Below, piece after piece: positions 8,867 to 17,380 of a stretch of 64,000 bases of DNA (the stretch's first letter is position 1; each line of letters begins with the position of its first letter). The notes below the pieces were generated by a model. That model was not told where the DNA came from, did not search any database, and was given only the letters and a program-made list of their open reading frames with translations. Made by a program: the position numbers and the translations under genes. The stretch lies in the NCBI GenBank assembly GCA_013032095.1, contig WQBJ01000018.1, forward strand, positions 1-64,000, given 5' to 3'. This DNA comes from Ruegeria atlantica (GTDB taxonomy: Bacteria > Pseudomonadota > Alphaproteobacteria > Rhodobacterales > Rhodobacteraceae).

Positions 8867-9709
8867 GGTGAACAGGCCCGCACTAACGACCAGAGCTGCG
8901 CCCAGAACCACCTCTGGTCGCAGCGCCTCGCCAAAGACGGAAATGCCGAGAATGGACGTCCAAACCAGGTGAAAATAGGCAAAGGGCTGCACCGCGCTGG
9001 CCTCCGCCATTTCATAGCATTTGATCAGCAGCCAATGACCCAGAACGCCGCTGACGCAGAGCAGCGCCATCCACGCCCAATCCGCGCGCGCCATCGGCTC
9101 CCAGAACCACATACCTACCAGCGTCATGGCCACGGCCCCGGCGACACCGGTCCAGAAAAAACTGGTGGCCGAGCTGTCTTCGCGGGCGACATAGCGGGTC
9201 AGCAATCCATAGACCGCAAACATCAGCGCAGAAATCAGCGGCAAGATGGCCCAAGGGTTAAACACGCCGACGCCCGGTTGCAGGATGATCAGCACCCCGA
9301 TGCATCCGACGCCGATCGCTATCCAGCGCCGCCAGCCGACCTGCTCTCCCAGAACCGGCCCGCTGAGCGCGGCCACAAGAAGTGGATAACAGATGAACAC
9401 CGCCATACTGTCGATCAGACCCAGTACCGTGAAGGCATAAACGGCGACGCAGATTTCGGCAGCAAGCAAGACGCCGCGAAACACCTGCAAACCCCATTGG
9501 CTGGTCTGTGTTGCGGCTTTCAAACCTCCGGGCGCTCTCGCGGCCAGTGCAATCACAAAGGCCGCGAAGAACCAATAGCGGATCATCACGACCATGTAGG
9601 TGTTGTAGGTTCCAGCCAGATGGCGCGAAATACCGTCCTGAAGGGCAAACACGATCGTCGCCGCGATCATCAGCGCGATACCCGCGCGCGAGTTGTTCTG
9701 CTGCGTCAT
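8840..9709 (-). CDS. DMT-superfamily transporter (EamA family)
   Basis: This 289-residue membrane protein has about ten hydrophobic segments arranged as two EamA repeats, typical of drug/metabolite transporters. The substrate cannot be read from sequence. The start ATG overlaps the stop of the upstream mnmD gene (ATGA), so the two genes form a transcription unit on the minus strand. The 3' end overlaps slt by 27 bases in convergent orientation. Confidence 0.85.
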   Translation of the reverse strand: MTQQNNSRAGIALMIAATIVFALQDGISRHLAGTYNTYMVVMIRYWFFAAFVIALAARAPGGLKAATQTSQWGLQVFRGVLLAAEICVAVYAFTVLGLIDSMAVFICYPLLVAALSGPVLGEQVGWRRWIAIGVGCIGVLIILQPGVGVFNPWAILPLISALMFAVYGLLTRYVAREDSSATSFFWTGVAGAVAMTLVGMWFWEPMARADWAWMALLCVSGVLGHWLLIKCYEMAEASAVQPFAYFHLVWTSILGISVFGEALRPEVVLGAALVVSAGLFTLWRERRQS

Positions 9710-10371
9710 TCCCGGATCGCCCGTGTCATATGGCGCTTGCGACCGTATCCGGGGGTGCGGGTGACTGTGAAGCCGGCCTCTTCCAACCCGCGCCGAACAA
9801 ACCCGGCGGCGGTATAGGTCGCCGCGGTACCGCCCTTGGCGGTGTGATCGGCCACGTGCTGCATCAGGTCAGCGCCCCACAATTCCGGGTTCTTTGCCGG
9901 AGAGAACCCGTCCAGAAACCACGCATCCGCCTCCTCCGTCCATGCAGGCAGCGTCTGGCGCGCATCGCCTTCGATCACCTCAAGATGCAGAGTACCCAGA
10001 TCGCACCTGCCGCCCTGCCAATTTGCCAAAAAACGTTCGCTCCACGGGGCAACCTCGGGAAATGCGGCCAGCGCACGGGACATATCGTCGAGAGCCATCG
10101 GAAAAGCTTCGAAGCTGGTGAAGGTCAAAGGCATGGTCTGGCCGGATTTTTCCCACTCGGACCAGACAGTCAGCATGTTCAGGCCGGTGCCGAACCCCAG
10201 CTCGGCAATACGAAACCCTGGCGCGAACCGTCCGGGTAGGTCATTGCCGGCAAGGAACACGTGCCGCGTTTCTTCCAACCCGTTTTGCAGCGAGTAATAG
10301 GGATCGTCGAAACGCTCCGAGACCGGGATCTGATCCTCGGTCCATGTCAATTTGGCGCGCTGGTCTGCCAT
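9706..10371 (-). CDS. mnmD: tRNA 5-methylaminomethyl-2-thiouridine methyltransferase domain protein
   Basis: The 221-residue protein matches the methyltransferase half of E. coli MnmC, here encoded alone. Visible motifs are the N-terminal DDPYYS segment, the S-adenosylmethionine-binding RIAELGFGTGLN, and WFLDGFSPAKNPELW. The enzyme makes the final methylation of mnm5s2U at the wobble position of several tRNAs. The FAD-dependent half of MnmC is encoded divergently by the next gene, 49 bases away, so the bifunctional enzyme is split here. Confidence 0.88.
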   Translation of the reverse strand: MADQRAKLTWTEDQIPVSERFDDPYYSLQNGLEETRHVFLAGNDLPGRFAPGFRIAELGFGTGLNMLTVWSEWEKSGQTMPLTFTSFEAFPMALDDMSRALAAFPEVAPWSERFLANWQGGRCDLGTLHLEVIEGDARQTLPAWTEEADAWFLDGFSPAKNPELWGADLMQHVADHTAKGGTAATYTAAGFVRRGLEEAGFTVTRTPGYGRKRHMTRAIRE

Positions 10372-10420
10372 CGGGGAATCCTGTAGCTAAGCAGCGCGAC
10401 ACTGAACAAGGAAAAGAGGA

Positions 10421-11461
10421 ATGGCAATGGTCGATGTAACGGTGCGCGGAGCGGGCATCTTTGGCCTATCCATCGCCTGGACCTGCGCCCGGCGCGGCGC
10501 CAAGGTGCAGGTCGTCGACCCTTTCGGCCCCGGTGCGGGGTCTAGCGGCGGGCTGGTGGGTGCGCTGGCCCCACATGTCCCTGAAAACTGGAACGCCAAA
10601 AAGGCCTTTCAGTTCGACAGCCTAATTATGGCCGAGCCGTTCTGGAAACAGGTTGAGGCCACCGGCGGCGTCTCATCGGGATATGCGCGGCTGGGCCGAT
10701 TGCAACCCATCGCCGACACCCACACGCTGGAGCTTGCCCACACCCGTGCGACCACGGCGGCTAAGCTGTGGCAGGGCCGGGCTGAATGGCGCGTTGTCGA
10801 GACCAATGCGCTCGGCGCGTGGTGCCCACCCAGTCCGACCGGCTACGTGATCCACGACACGTTGAGCGCGCGGATGCATCCCCGCCGCGCCTGCTCCGCT
10901 CTGGTCTCGGCGCTGGCTGTTATGGGGGTCGAGGTGGTGGCGGACGCACCAGATAAGGGACGGGTTGTCCATGCCACGGGGCTTGCGGGCTTGCAGGAAT
11001 TGAGCGCGGCCTTCGGGAAAACTGTGGGCAATGGCGTCAAGGGTCAGGCAGCGTTGCTGAGGTTCGATGCGGGCGAGGTTCCACAGTTGTTTGCGGATGC
11101 GATTCATATCGTGCCTCATGCCGATGGAACACTGGCGATCGGTTCAACCTCAGAACGTAACTATGACGACCCGACCAGCACTGATGCCGCCTTGGATGAC
11201 GTACTGGACCGCGCCACGCGGGCGGTGCCCCTGTTGCACGGTGCCGAGGTGATCGAACGCTGGGCTGGCGTCCGTCCCCGCAGCAAAAGCCGTGCGCCGA
11301 TGCTGGGCGCGCACCCGCTGCACAAAGGGCAGTTCATAGCGAACGGAGGCTTCAAGATCGGCTTTGGCATGGCCCCGAATATAGCAAAGGTCATGGCCGA
11401 TCTGATACTGGACGGTCGGGACGCGATACCGGATGATTTCAGGCCGGAGGCTTCTTTGTGA
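10421..11461 (+). CDS. mnmC: FAD-dependent oxidoreductase, MnmC C-terminal-domain-like
   Basis: This 346-residue DAO-family flavoprotein starts with a dinucleotide-binding fold (VRGAGIFGLSIAW) and contains GSSGGLVGALAPHVPENWN, which resembles the FAD domain of MnmC that converts cmnm5U to nm5U in tRNA. Its position back to back with mnmD supports this role. A general amino-acid oxidase function cannot be excluded. Starts at 10421 or 10427 are both possible, with AGAGG just upstream. The stop overlaps the GTG of the acetyltransferase gene. Confidence 0.75.
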   Translation: MAMVDVTVRGAGIFGLSIAWTCARRGAKVQVVDPFGPGAGSSGGLVGALAPHVPENWNAKKAFQFDSLIMAEPFWKQVEATGGVSSGYARLGRLQPIADTHTLELAHTRATTAAKLWQGRAEWRVVETNALGAWCPPSPTGYVIHDTLSARMHPRRACSALVSALAVMGVEVVADAPDKGRVVHATGLAGLQELSAAFGKTVGNGVKGQAALLRFDAGEVPQLFADAIHIVPHADGTLAIGSTSERNYDDPTSTDAALDDVLDRATRAVPLLHGAEVIERWAGVRPRSKSRAPMLGAHPLHKGQFIANGGFKIGFGMAPNIAKVMADLILDGRDAIPDDFRPEASL

Positions 11462-11937
11462 GCAGACGTGACTGGTCCCCCACACGCCTGACCGCCGACA
11501 GCCCGGCCTTGCCCGAGGTTTTGCGACTTATCCGGGAAAGTTTTGCCTATATGGAAGGGCGCATTGATCCGCCCTCGTCAATGCATCGCCTGACCGATGA
11601 AAGTCTGCGGCAACAGACCCAAGATGAAGAAGTCTGGATAATCGGTAACCCACCCATTGCGGTTATGTTTCTGACAGCCAAACCGGGCCGCCTGTATTTG
11701 AGCAAACTTGCAGTAGACCAATCCCTGCGCGGTCAGGGTTTGGCGCGGTCTCTGGTGGACTGGGCCGAAATACGTGCGCGGGCGACCGGACATACAGTTC
11801 TGGAACTGCAGACCCGGATCGAACTTGTGGAAAATCACACCGCATTCGCGCGTTTGGGATTTGTGAAAACCGGTGAAACAGCCCATCCCGGCTTTGACCG
11901 TACGACCTCAATCACAATGCAGAAACGGCTAGGTTGA
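11458..11937 (+). CDS. GNAT-family N-acetyltransferase
   Basis: The 159-residue protein has the GNAT fold. The acetyl-CoA-binding motif A is visible as LAVDQSLRGQGLARSLVDWA, and the C-terminal strand is LGFVKTGETAHPGFDRT. It starts at a GTG that overlaps the stop of the flavoprotein gene, so it is probably co-expressed with it. The acetyl acceptor is unknown. The 3' end overlaps the convergent dehydratase gene by nine bases. Confidence 0.85.
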   Translation: MSRRDWSPTRLTADSPALPEVLRLIRESFAYMEGRIDPPSSMHRLTDESLRQQTQDEEVWIIGNPPIAVMFLTAKPGRLYLSKLAVDQSLRGQGLARSLVDWAEIRARATGHTVLELQTRIELVENHTAFARLGFVKTGETAHPGFDRTTSITMQKRLG

Positions 11938-12720
11938 GGCCTCTGCCACCATACATTGCCGCCCGTCGGGGCCGCGCACCCAGAGAGTCTGACCAGCCCT
12001 GCACAGGGTCGCTGTTTCAAAGTGCATCAACGGCGCAGTCGCGCGGAAGGCAAATTGCACCAACGGCCCCATCAGGTCTTCGGCAAACAGCATCAGAAGT
12101 TGGGCCAACAGCGGGCCATGGACGACCAGCCCGGCATAGCCTTCGACGTCGCGGGCGTAATCCAGATCGTAGTGGACACGGTGGCCGTTGAACGTCAGGG
12201 CTGAATAACGGAACAAAAGGGTGGAATCGAAAGTTACGTCTCGGCTTTTCGTTTCATCGGTTCGGGCCGTTGGCGGTGTGGATTTGACCTCATCGCCGGA
12301 CGGATCTTGGCGGTAGACCAAATCCTGCCACTCGGTCAGGCACAGGGCCTCGCTCTGCCAGATCTCGTGGCGCAGCGCGACAAAGCCCAGCGGTCCAGTA
12401 CGACCGGTTTTCGAAGTTGCATTCTCGCAAGTTGATCGACGCTCGGCCGGCTGCCCTGCGATCAAAGGAGTGTTGAACTGCAGACGCCCTCCCGCCCACA
12501 TGCGGCGGGGCAGCCCCATGTCGGGGATCAATCCACCACCCACCTTCGGATGGCTATCCCGGCCCAATTGCGATGGCGGGCGGGGTGACCAGAAATAAAG
12601 TTGATGAAAAAACGGCGGTAGCGGCGTGCCAGCTACAACGGATGCCTCGTGCCCCAGCGCCACCTGAAACGCGGCGGCGCGGGCTGGGTCGATCCTGTCG
12701 GTCTGTATTTCCTCTGCCAT
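11929..12720 (-). CDS. MaoC/FAS1-like acyl-thioester dehydratase
   Basis: The 263-residue protein resembles mesaconyl-C4-CoA hydratase and HTD2-type hydroxyacyl-thioester dehydratases: an N-terminal FAS1-like dehydratase half with PPFFHQLYF and GLPRRMWAGG, and a C-terminal hot-dog half with DYARDVEGYAGLVVHGPL, which contains the usual catalytic His/Asp region. It probably hydrates or dehydrates a small CoA thioester. It is a monocistronic minus-strand gene, convergent with the GNAT gene. The exact substrate is not predictable. Confidence 0.75.
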   Translation of the reverse strand: MAEEIQTDRIDPARAAAFQVALGHEASVVAGTPLPPFFHQLYFWSPRPPSQLGRDSHPKVGGGLIPDMGLPRRMWAGGRLQFNTPLIAGQPAERRSTCENATSKTGRTGPLGFVALRHEIWQSEALCLTEWQDLVYRQDPSGDEVKSTPPTARTDETKSRDVTFDSTLLFRYSALTFNGHRVHYDLDYARDVEGYAGLVVHGPLLAQLLMLFAEDLMGPLVQFAFRATAPLMHFETATLCRAGQTLWVRGPDGRQCMVAEAST

Positions 12721-12758
12721 AGTGGCAGATTAGGCAGGCGTTTTTCGGGGAACAAGCA

Positions 12759-13301
12759 CTAGAAGCCCGCCTCGGCCCGCAGCTTTTCCATCAAGGTCCG
12801 CAAACTGTTTTCATAACGGTCGCTGGTCAGCTTGCCCTGCTCATCGAACTCATTAGAGCTATTCGCCAAGTGAATCTCTGGCCCCTGCAGTATACGCGGT
12901 TGGAACGGCACCATATAGCTGCGCAGTACCATCTGGGCTCGCTCACCGCCCGCACGCCCTGCCGCCGCCGACATCACGGCCACCGGTTTGTCGGCCCAAG
13001 GGCGACCTTCGGTGCGGCTGACCCAGTCCAGCGCGTTTTTCAGAACACCGGATGGACCCTTGTTATATTCCGGGGTGGAAATGATTACCGCATGAGCCTG
13101 CGCGATCTGGTCTGCCAGGGTTTGCACGGCCTCGGGGATGCCTTCGCCGTCCTCCAAATCGCCATCATAGAGCGGCAGGTTCAGATCGGCCTCGATATGA
13201 GTCCCCGGATCAAACAGCCGCGCCGCCTCGCGCAGCAGTTTGCGGTTGGTGGCACTTTGGCGCAATGAACCAGACAGGCTCAGTAGGATCGGTTCGGACA
13301 T
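12759..13301 (-). CDS. NAD(P)H-dependent FMN reductase
   Basis: This 180-residue flavodoxin-like protein carries the FMN phosphate-binding loop GSLRQSATNRKL near the N-terminus and the STPEYNKGPSGVLKNALDW segment typical of ChrR/SsuE-type NADPH-dependent FMN reductases. It is cytoplasmic and probably reduces FMN, quinones or other acceptors. It is separated from the dehydratase gene by 38 bases on the same strand and may share its transcript. Confidence 0.87.
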   Translation of the reverse strand: MSEPILLSLSGSLRQSATNRKLLREAARLFDPGTHIEADLNLPLYDGDLEDGEGIPEAVQTLADQIAQAHAVIISTPEYNKGPSGVLKNALDWVSRTEGRPWADKPVAVMSAAAGRAGGERAQMVLRSYMVPFQPRILQGPEIHLANSSNEFDEQGKLTSDRYENSLRTLMEKLRAEAGF

Positions 13302-13384
13302 AGGGAAACTCCGTTATGGTGTTTCCCAATAGCTAGCCCAAGCGGCGGGTGTTCCAAAGCCCATGTGACGCGCAGTCAATGTGC

Positions 13385-13411
13385 AAAAAGGGGCACCAGA
13401 AGGCACCCCTT
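13385..13411 (-). terminator. Intrinsic terminator of the OmpA-family lipoprotein gene
   Basis: On the minus strand bases 13409-13402 pair with 13397-13390 around a four-base loop, allowing two G-U pairs, and the stem is followed by five T residues (A run at 13385-13389). It lies just after the lipoprotein gene stop. Confidence 0.75.
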
Positions 13412-13416
13412 ACTTA

Positions 13417-14088
13417 TTATGTGGTTCCGTTGGGGATGATCTCGATATCGACCCGACGGTTCCGGGCCTTGCCCTCGGGCGTCAGGTTAGACGCGGCGGG
13501 GCGGTTTTCCCCCAGCCCGATTGTCGAAATGCGGGCACCACTTACGCCGTTGGCCTGCAGGATATCGGTCACGGACCGGGCGCGGCGCTCGGACAGGGCT
13601 TGGTTGTAAGACGCTTCACCGTCGCTGTCGGTATGACCGATAACCTGAACGTTCGAGTTCGGGTATCTCGTCAGGTTCTGTCCAACCCGCACCAGATCAG
13701 CGCGCAGCGCCGGGCGCACGGTCGCACTGTCGGTGTCAAAAGAGATATCGTTCGGCACGGTGACAATCAGACGGTCGCCTGCGTTGGTGATAGTGATACC
13801 GTCATTGGCCAGTTGCTGACGCAGTTCGGCCGCCTGCCTGTCCAACTGGTTGCCGATCAGACCACCCCCGGCGGCACCGACTGCAGCCCCGGCCAGGGCC
13901 CCTAGACCCGGGTTCGAGCTATTGGCAATCGCACCGACACCGGCCCCGACCAGACCGCCCAGAAACGCACCTTGTCTGGTGTTCTGATTAGGATCGGAGG
14001 GCAGGTTCAGCGTGCCGGGGTCCGTACAGGCACCCAAAACCAGGGCCGAGCACAGCCCGGCAGATAAAACAAATTTGGAAATCGTCAT
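13417..14088 (-). CDS. OmpA-family outer-membrane lipoprotein (YiaD-like)
   Basis: The 223-residue protein begins with a lipoprotein signal peptide whose lipobox is LVLGAC, giving C21 as the lipidated residue. A glycine-rich, membrane-like stretch (about residues 42-78) follows, and the C-terminal half is an OmpA/MotB peptidoglycan-binding domain with VQVIGHTDSDG and LSERRARSV. This layout matches YiaD-type proteins that sit in the outer membrane and hold peptidoglycan. It is monocistronic with its own terminator. Confidence 0.9.
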   Translation of the reverse strand: MTISKFVLSAGLCSALVLGACTDPGTLNLPSDPNQNTRQGAFLGGLVGAGVGAIANSSNPGLGALAGAAVGAAGGGLIGNQLDRQAAELRQQLANDGITITNAGDRLIVTVPNDISFDTDSATVRPALRADLVRVGQNLTRYPNSNVQVIGHTDSDGEASYNQALSERRARSVTDILQANGVSGARISTIGLGENRPAASNLTPEGKARNRRVDIEIIPNGTT

Positions 14089-14115
14089 GATGTCACCTTC
14101 TGCTCCTGCGCCCGT

Positions 14116-14362
14116 TCATCGGGCGTGTTTTCTTTGGTGCAGTATATCACGGTGCCCACAGGCAGGCTCAAGCAACAATCCGGTGAAATCGGCGAATACT
14201 CGCCACTTACGACAGGTGGGCCGGTACAGAGTGCTGATGCCAGCATGGACCAACGTCGACAGGCCGGTCCACAGCGCCTCGACCTCATGGGCATCGAAGT
14301 TCAGCCATCACAGGCGCGTCAGCCGGGCGCAGGATCACGGCCTGCGAAACCTGATAATGCAC
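14116..14362 (-). pseudogene. Possible small frameshifted gene (unrecognised product)
   Basis: On the minus strand a GTG at 14362 opens a reading frame that begins HYQVSQAVILRPADAPV. If one base (14308) is skipped, the frame continues as WLNFDAHEVEALWTGLSTL and on to a TGA at 14116-14118, giving about 81 residues of protein-like sequence. Without the skip both frames are closed. I do not recognise the product. It lies between rluA and the OmpA lipoprotein gene on the same strand. It may be a decayed small gene, a sequencing error or chance. Confidence 0.25.
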
Positions 14363-14382
14363 AGCACCAGCGCGGCTTAAGA

Positions 14383-15030
14383 TCAGAAATCCGCCTTGGC
14401 GCGGAATTTCATCGAAACCCCACCTTCGGGGCTTTTCAGGCGCAACTCTTCGGAATGCAGCATCAGTCGCGAAAATGCTCGCGCCGGGCCTTCGGCATAG
14501 AATGGGTCGCCCAAAATTGGATGGCCAAGCGCTTGCATATGTACCCGCAACTGATGCGACCGGCCCGTCTTGGGAAACAGACGAAGGCGAGTCGTTTCAC
14601 CCTCAAACTTCACCACACGCCAATCGGTGACGGCAGCTTTGCCCGTCTCATGACACACCATCTGACGCGGACGGTTGGGCCAATCCACGATCAGCGGTAA
14701 ATCCACTGTTCCGGTCTTTTCTGCAACCCGCCCCCAAACACGCGCCACATAGGTCTTTCGGGTCTGGCGGTTCTCAAACTGCATGCTCAGATGCCGCTGC
14801 GCATGGGGTGTCTGGGCAAAGACCATGACACCGGATGTATCCCGATCCAATCGATGCACCAACAGCGCCTGTGGAAAAGCCGCCTGCACGCGGGTCAGCA
14901 GGCAATCAGCCAAATGCTCCCCCCGCCCCGGCACCGACAATAGCCCCGAAGGCTTGTTCACCACAATCAGCTGCGCATCCTCGTGCAACACGTCCAGAGG
15001 GGTTTTCGGGGGATCATAGGTCTCGCTCAT
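14383..15030 (-). CDS. rluA: RluA-family pseudouridine synthase
   Basis: The 215-residue protein is a compact pseudouridine synthase without an S4 domain. The catalytic aspartate is in HRLDRDTSG, and GRSHQLRVHMQALGHPILGD is the conserved RluA-family motif II/III. This matches enzymes that modify 23S rRNA U746 and tRNA U32, though the exact target is inferred from size and family only. The open frame runs further upstream, but I chose the ATG at 15030 because the conserved region starts just after it. Confidence 0.88.
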   Translation of the reverse strand: MSETYDPPKTPLDVLHEDAQLIVVNKPSGLLSVPGRGEHLADCLLTRVQAAFPQALLVHRLDRDTSGVMVFAQTPHAQRHLSMQFENRQTRKTYVARVWGRVAEKTGTVDLPLIVDWPNRPRQMVCHETGKAAVTDWRVVKFEGETTRLRLFPKTGRSHQLRVHMQALGHPILGDPFYAEGPARAFSRLMLHSEELRLKSPEGGVSMKFRAKADF

Positions 15031-15127
15031 GCGCGCTTGCCTATCGCAGCGAGCGACCTCCCGCAACGTCGGGCTTGCCTGAACGGAACGGTTCAGCAAC
15101 TCTGCCCTCAAAGCGGAAGGAGGACCG

Positions 15128-15538
15128 ATGCACCCCACGATCGAACGCATGCAAGAGGTGGTCGCCAAAGGCGATGAAAGCCTGATCCATGAATTGTTGG
15201 CCGAGGATGTGCGGTTCTCTCCGCCGACCTATTACAGCACCTGGACCGGGCGCGCACCGGTGGCGGCAGTTCTGGGCCATGTAGGGCAGGTATTCTCGGA
15301 CTTCCGCTATCGTCGTGTCATGGGTGAAGGCAAGGACTGGGCACTGGAGTTTCAATGCAAGGTCGGTGATCTGGATGCTGTGGGTGTCGACCTGATCACC
15401 CTGAACGACGATGGGTTGATACAGGATTTCGAGGTTGTCATGCGCCCGCATAAAACCATCGGTGCATTGCGCGAAGCGATGATGGCCCGGATCATGACCG
15501 ACGCACGGTTCCTCGAATTCAAGAATGCGCTGAGCTGA
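15128..15538 (+). CDS. NTF2-like (SnoaL-type) small protein
   Basis: The 136-residue protein has the cone-shaped NTF2/SnoaL pattern: an N-terminal helix (HPTIERMQEVVAKGDESL), then strands with YYSTWTGRAPV and a long sheet ending in DFEVVMRPHKTI. Related proteins act as isomerases, cyclases or ligand binders, and this one has no assignable function. A strong GGAGG lies before the ATG. It is followed two bases later by the SGNH hydrolase gene and probably forms an operon with it. Confidence 0.75.
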   Translation: MHPTIERMQEVVAKGDESLIHELLAEDVRFSPPTYYSTWTGRAPVAAVLGHVGQVFSDFRYRRVMGEGKDWALEFQCKVGDLDAVGVDLITLNDDGLIQDFEVVMRPHKTIGALREAMMARIMTDARFLEFKNALS

Positions 15539-15540
15539 CA

Positions 15541-16245
15541 ATGCCTGTCGCCCCAGATCAGATTTTGCGTGTCCCCCTGTTGCCGGTTCTGGCAGCTCAA
15601 GGCCTGTCAGTACGTCGCAATGCTCAATTGCTGCCAGAGCCCACTGGTCCGCGCGAAGGACGCGACGGGCGGGGTCCTCGGTTGCGCTTGCTGATTGCCG
15701 GCGACAGTTCCGCTGCCGGGGTGGGCGCAGGAACGCAGGCGCAGGCCCTATCTGGGTATTTGGTGGATCGGCTGGCCAAGCACTACGCAGTTGAGTGGCG
15801 GCTGGAGGCGACAACCGGGCACACAACGCGGGACACGATCGACCGGTTGCGCGGCCTGAGCGGCCAGTTTGACATGGCCCTTACCGCGCTCGGTGTGAAT
15901 GACGTAACCCGAGGTGTGACACGCAGGCGCTTTGTGGAACAGCAGACTGAACTTCTGGGGGTTTTGACAGGCTCTTTGGGAGTCCGGCGACTAGTGGTTA
16001 CCGGAGTGCCACAGATGAACCGGTTTCCGGCCTTACCACAACCGTTGGCCTGGGTCCTCGGACAGCAAGCCGCGCGTTTGGATCAGGGGTTGCAGCAGGT
16101 CGCGGCCAGTTTTTCGCAAGCGCACCACTTGGACTTGAACCTGCCCGATGACCCGGCTCTGGCTGCGCCGGACGGGTATCATCCGAGCCCGAAAGCCTAT
16201 GCCATCTGGGCTGGTGAAGCCGCGCGCCTTCTGCGTCAGGCCTGA
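15541..16245 (+). CDS. SGNH/GDSL-family hydrolase
   Basis: The 234-residue protein has the SGNH blocks in order: IAGDSSAAGVGAG with the nucleophile serine, a glycine in block II, ALGVNDVTRG with the block III asparagine, and DGYHPSPKAY with the catalytic Asp and His. It should be an esterase, lipase or acyl hydrolase. No signal peptide is visible, so a cytoplasmic location is likely. It is downstream of the NTF2-like gene and overlaps the convergent rarD gene by ten bases. Confidence 0.87.
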   Translation: MPVAPDQILRVPLLPVLAAQGLSVRRNAQLLPEPTGPREGRDGRGPRLRLLIAGDSSAAGVGAGTQAQALSGYLVDRLAKHYAVEWRLEATTGHTTRDTIDRLRGLSGQFDMALTALGVNDVTRGVTRRRFVEQQTELLGVLTGSLGVRRLVVTGVPQMNRFPALPQPLAWVLGQQAARLDQGLQQVAASFSQAHHLDLNLPDDPALAAPDGYHPSPKAYAIWAGEAARLLRQA

Positions 16246-17141
16246 GCCCGCATCTGCCGGATCATCGGAATCGAGTAGACCACCAATGCCGTCCAGATCA
16301 GCGGGAATGCAATCATACGTCCGCGGTCGATCTGTTCACCGAACACAGTTAGGGCAGTGATGAAGATCATTGTCGGTGCGATATATTGCAAGATGCCCAT
16401 GGTCGACAACCGCACCAGCTTTGCGCCGTTGGCATAGACCAAGAGTGGGACGGCCGTCACCACTCCGGCACCAGCCAGAAGCATCGTGTCGGTCGCGCCC
16501 ACACCGAAATGACCAGTGCCTTGAACACCCAGCCAGGTGACAAAGGCCAGAGCCGGAATCAGCAGGATCAGAACCTCAAGCAGAAAACCCTGATTGGGAC
16601 CGATGGGCAGCGACCGCTTGAAAAAAGCATAAAACCCCCATGTCACCATCAATCCCAGCGCTGCCCAAGGTAGGCTGCCAGCTTCGACGATCAAGACCAG
16701 CACGCCCAGCGCCGCAATCGCAACTGCCGCCAGTTGGGTTTTCGTCAACGGTTCGCGCAGCAAAACCGCACCCAACGCGATGCTAAACAGTGGGTTGATA
16801 TAATACCCCAGCGCCGCGTCGAGCGCATTTCCGCTGGCAATCGCCCAGACATAGATCGCCCAGTTCACCGAAATCAGCGCCGCTGTGACACAGGCCATCG
16901 CCAACATCTTCGGGTTCACCAGCGCCGCCTTCAGATCCCGTGTGCGCCCCAACGCAACCAACAACAACCCAGCCACCGGCACCGACCAGATGACGCGATG
17001 CGCTACAATCTCGACCGGCCCTACATGCGCCATGGCTTTCATGTACAACGGCAAAAAGCCCCAAAGGACATAGGCCGTAACGGCCAGCGCCAGCCCCTTG
17101 GGCGTATCTGCGTTATTCGTTGGTACGGGGGTGTCTGCCAC
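16236..17141 (-). CDS. rarD: EamA-family transporter, RarD type
   Basis: This 301-residue protein has ten predicted membrane spans. The pattern GLALAVTAYVLWGFLPLYMK followed by EIVAHRVIWS is characteristic of RarD, a subfamily of the DMT superfamily named for chloramphenicol sensitivity. The natural substrate is unknown. It is monocistronic and convergent with the SGNH gene. Confidence 0.88.
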   Translation of the reverse strand: MADTPVPTNNADTPKGLALAVTAYVLWGFLPLYMKAMAHVGPVEIVAHRVIWSVPVAGLLLVALGRTRDLKAALVNPKMLAMACVTAALISVNWAIYVWAIASGNALDAALGYYINPLFSIALGAVLLREPLTKTQLAAVAIAALGVLVLIVEAGSLPWAALGLMVTWGFYAFFKRSLPIGPNQGFLLEVLILLIPALAFVTWLGVQGTGHFGVGATDTMLLAGAGVVTAVPLLVYANGAKLVRLSTMGILQYIAPTMIFITALTVFGEQIDRGRMIAFPLIWTALVVYSIPMIRQMRAQA

Positions 17142-17347
17142 GGCGAGTCTCCGACTGATACCGTGCTTCTCTACGGCAATTCAGACGGGTTTGGGAACCG
17201 CGAAAACTGTGAAGCGGGTCATCAGCAATTCTGATATGTCTTGCCGATGGCTATCCGGCCAATATGCGTGGTATTTAAAACCAGACGAACAGGAGGTCCT
17301 TTATTCATCTGGCGTCAAATACTTCGCGGGAGTCGTCCGGAATGGAC

Positions 17348-17369
17348 GGCAGGGGCGGAGCCCCCTGCC
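17348..17369 (-). terminator. GC-rich hairpin after the FAD-GcvT gene
   Basis: Bases 17348-17355 pair perfectly with 17362-17369 around a six-base loop, twelve bases beyond the minus-strand stop at 17381. No T tract follows, so it may be a Rho-independent terminator of the weak GC-rich type or part of an intergenic repeat. The adjacent GTCAAATACTTCGCGGGAG resembles a motif I remember between genes in Rhodobacteraceae genomes, which I could not check here. Confidence 0.45.
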
Positions 17370-17380
17370 TTTGATCCGGG

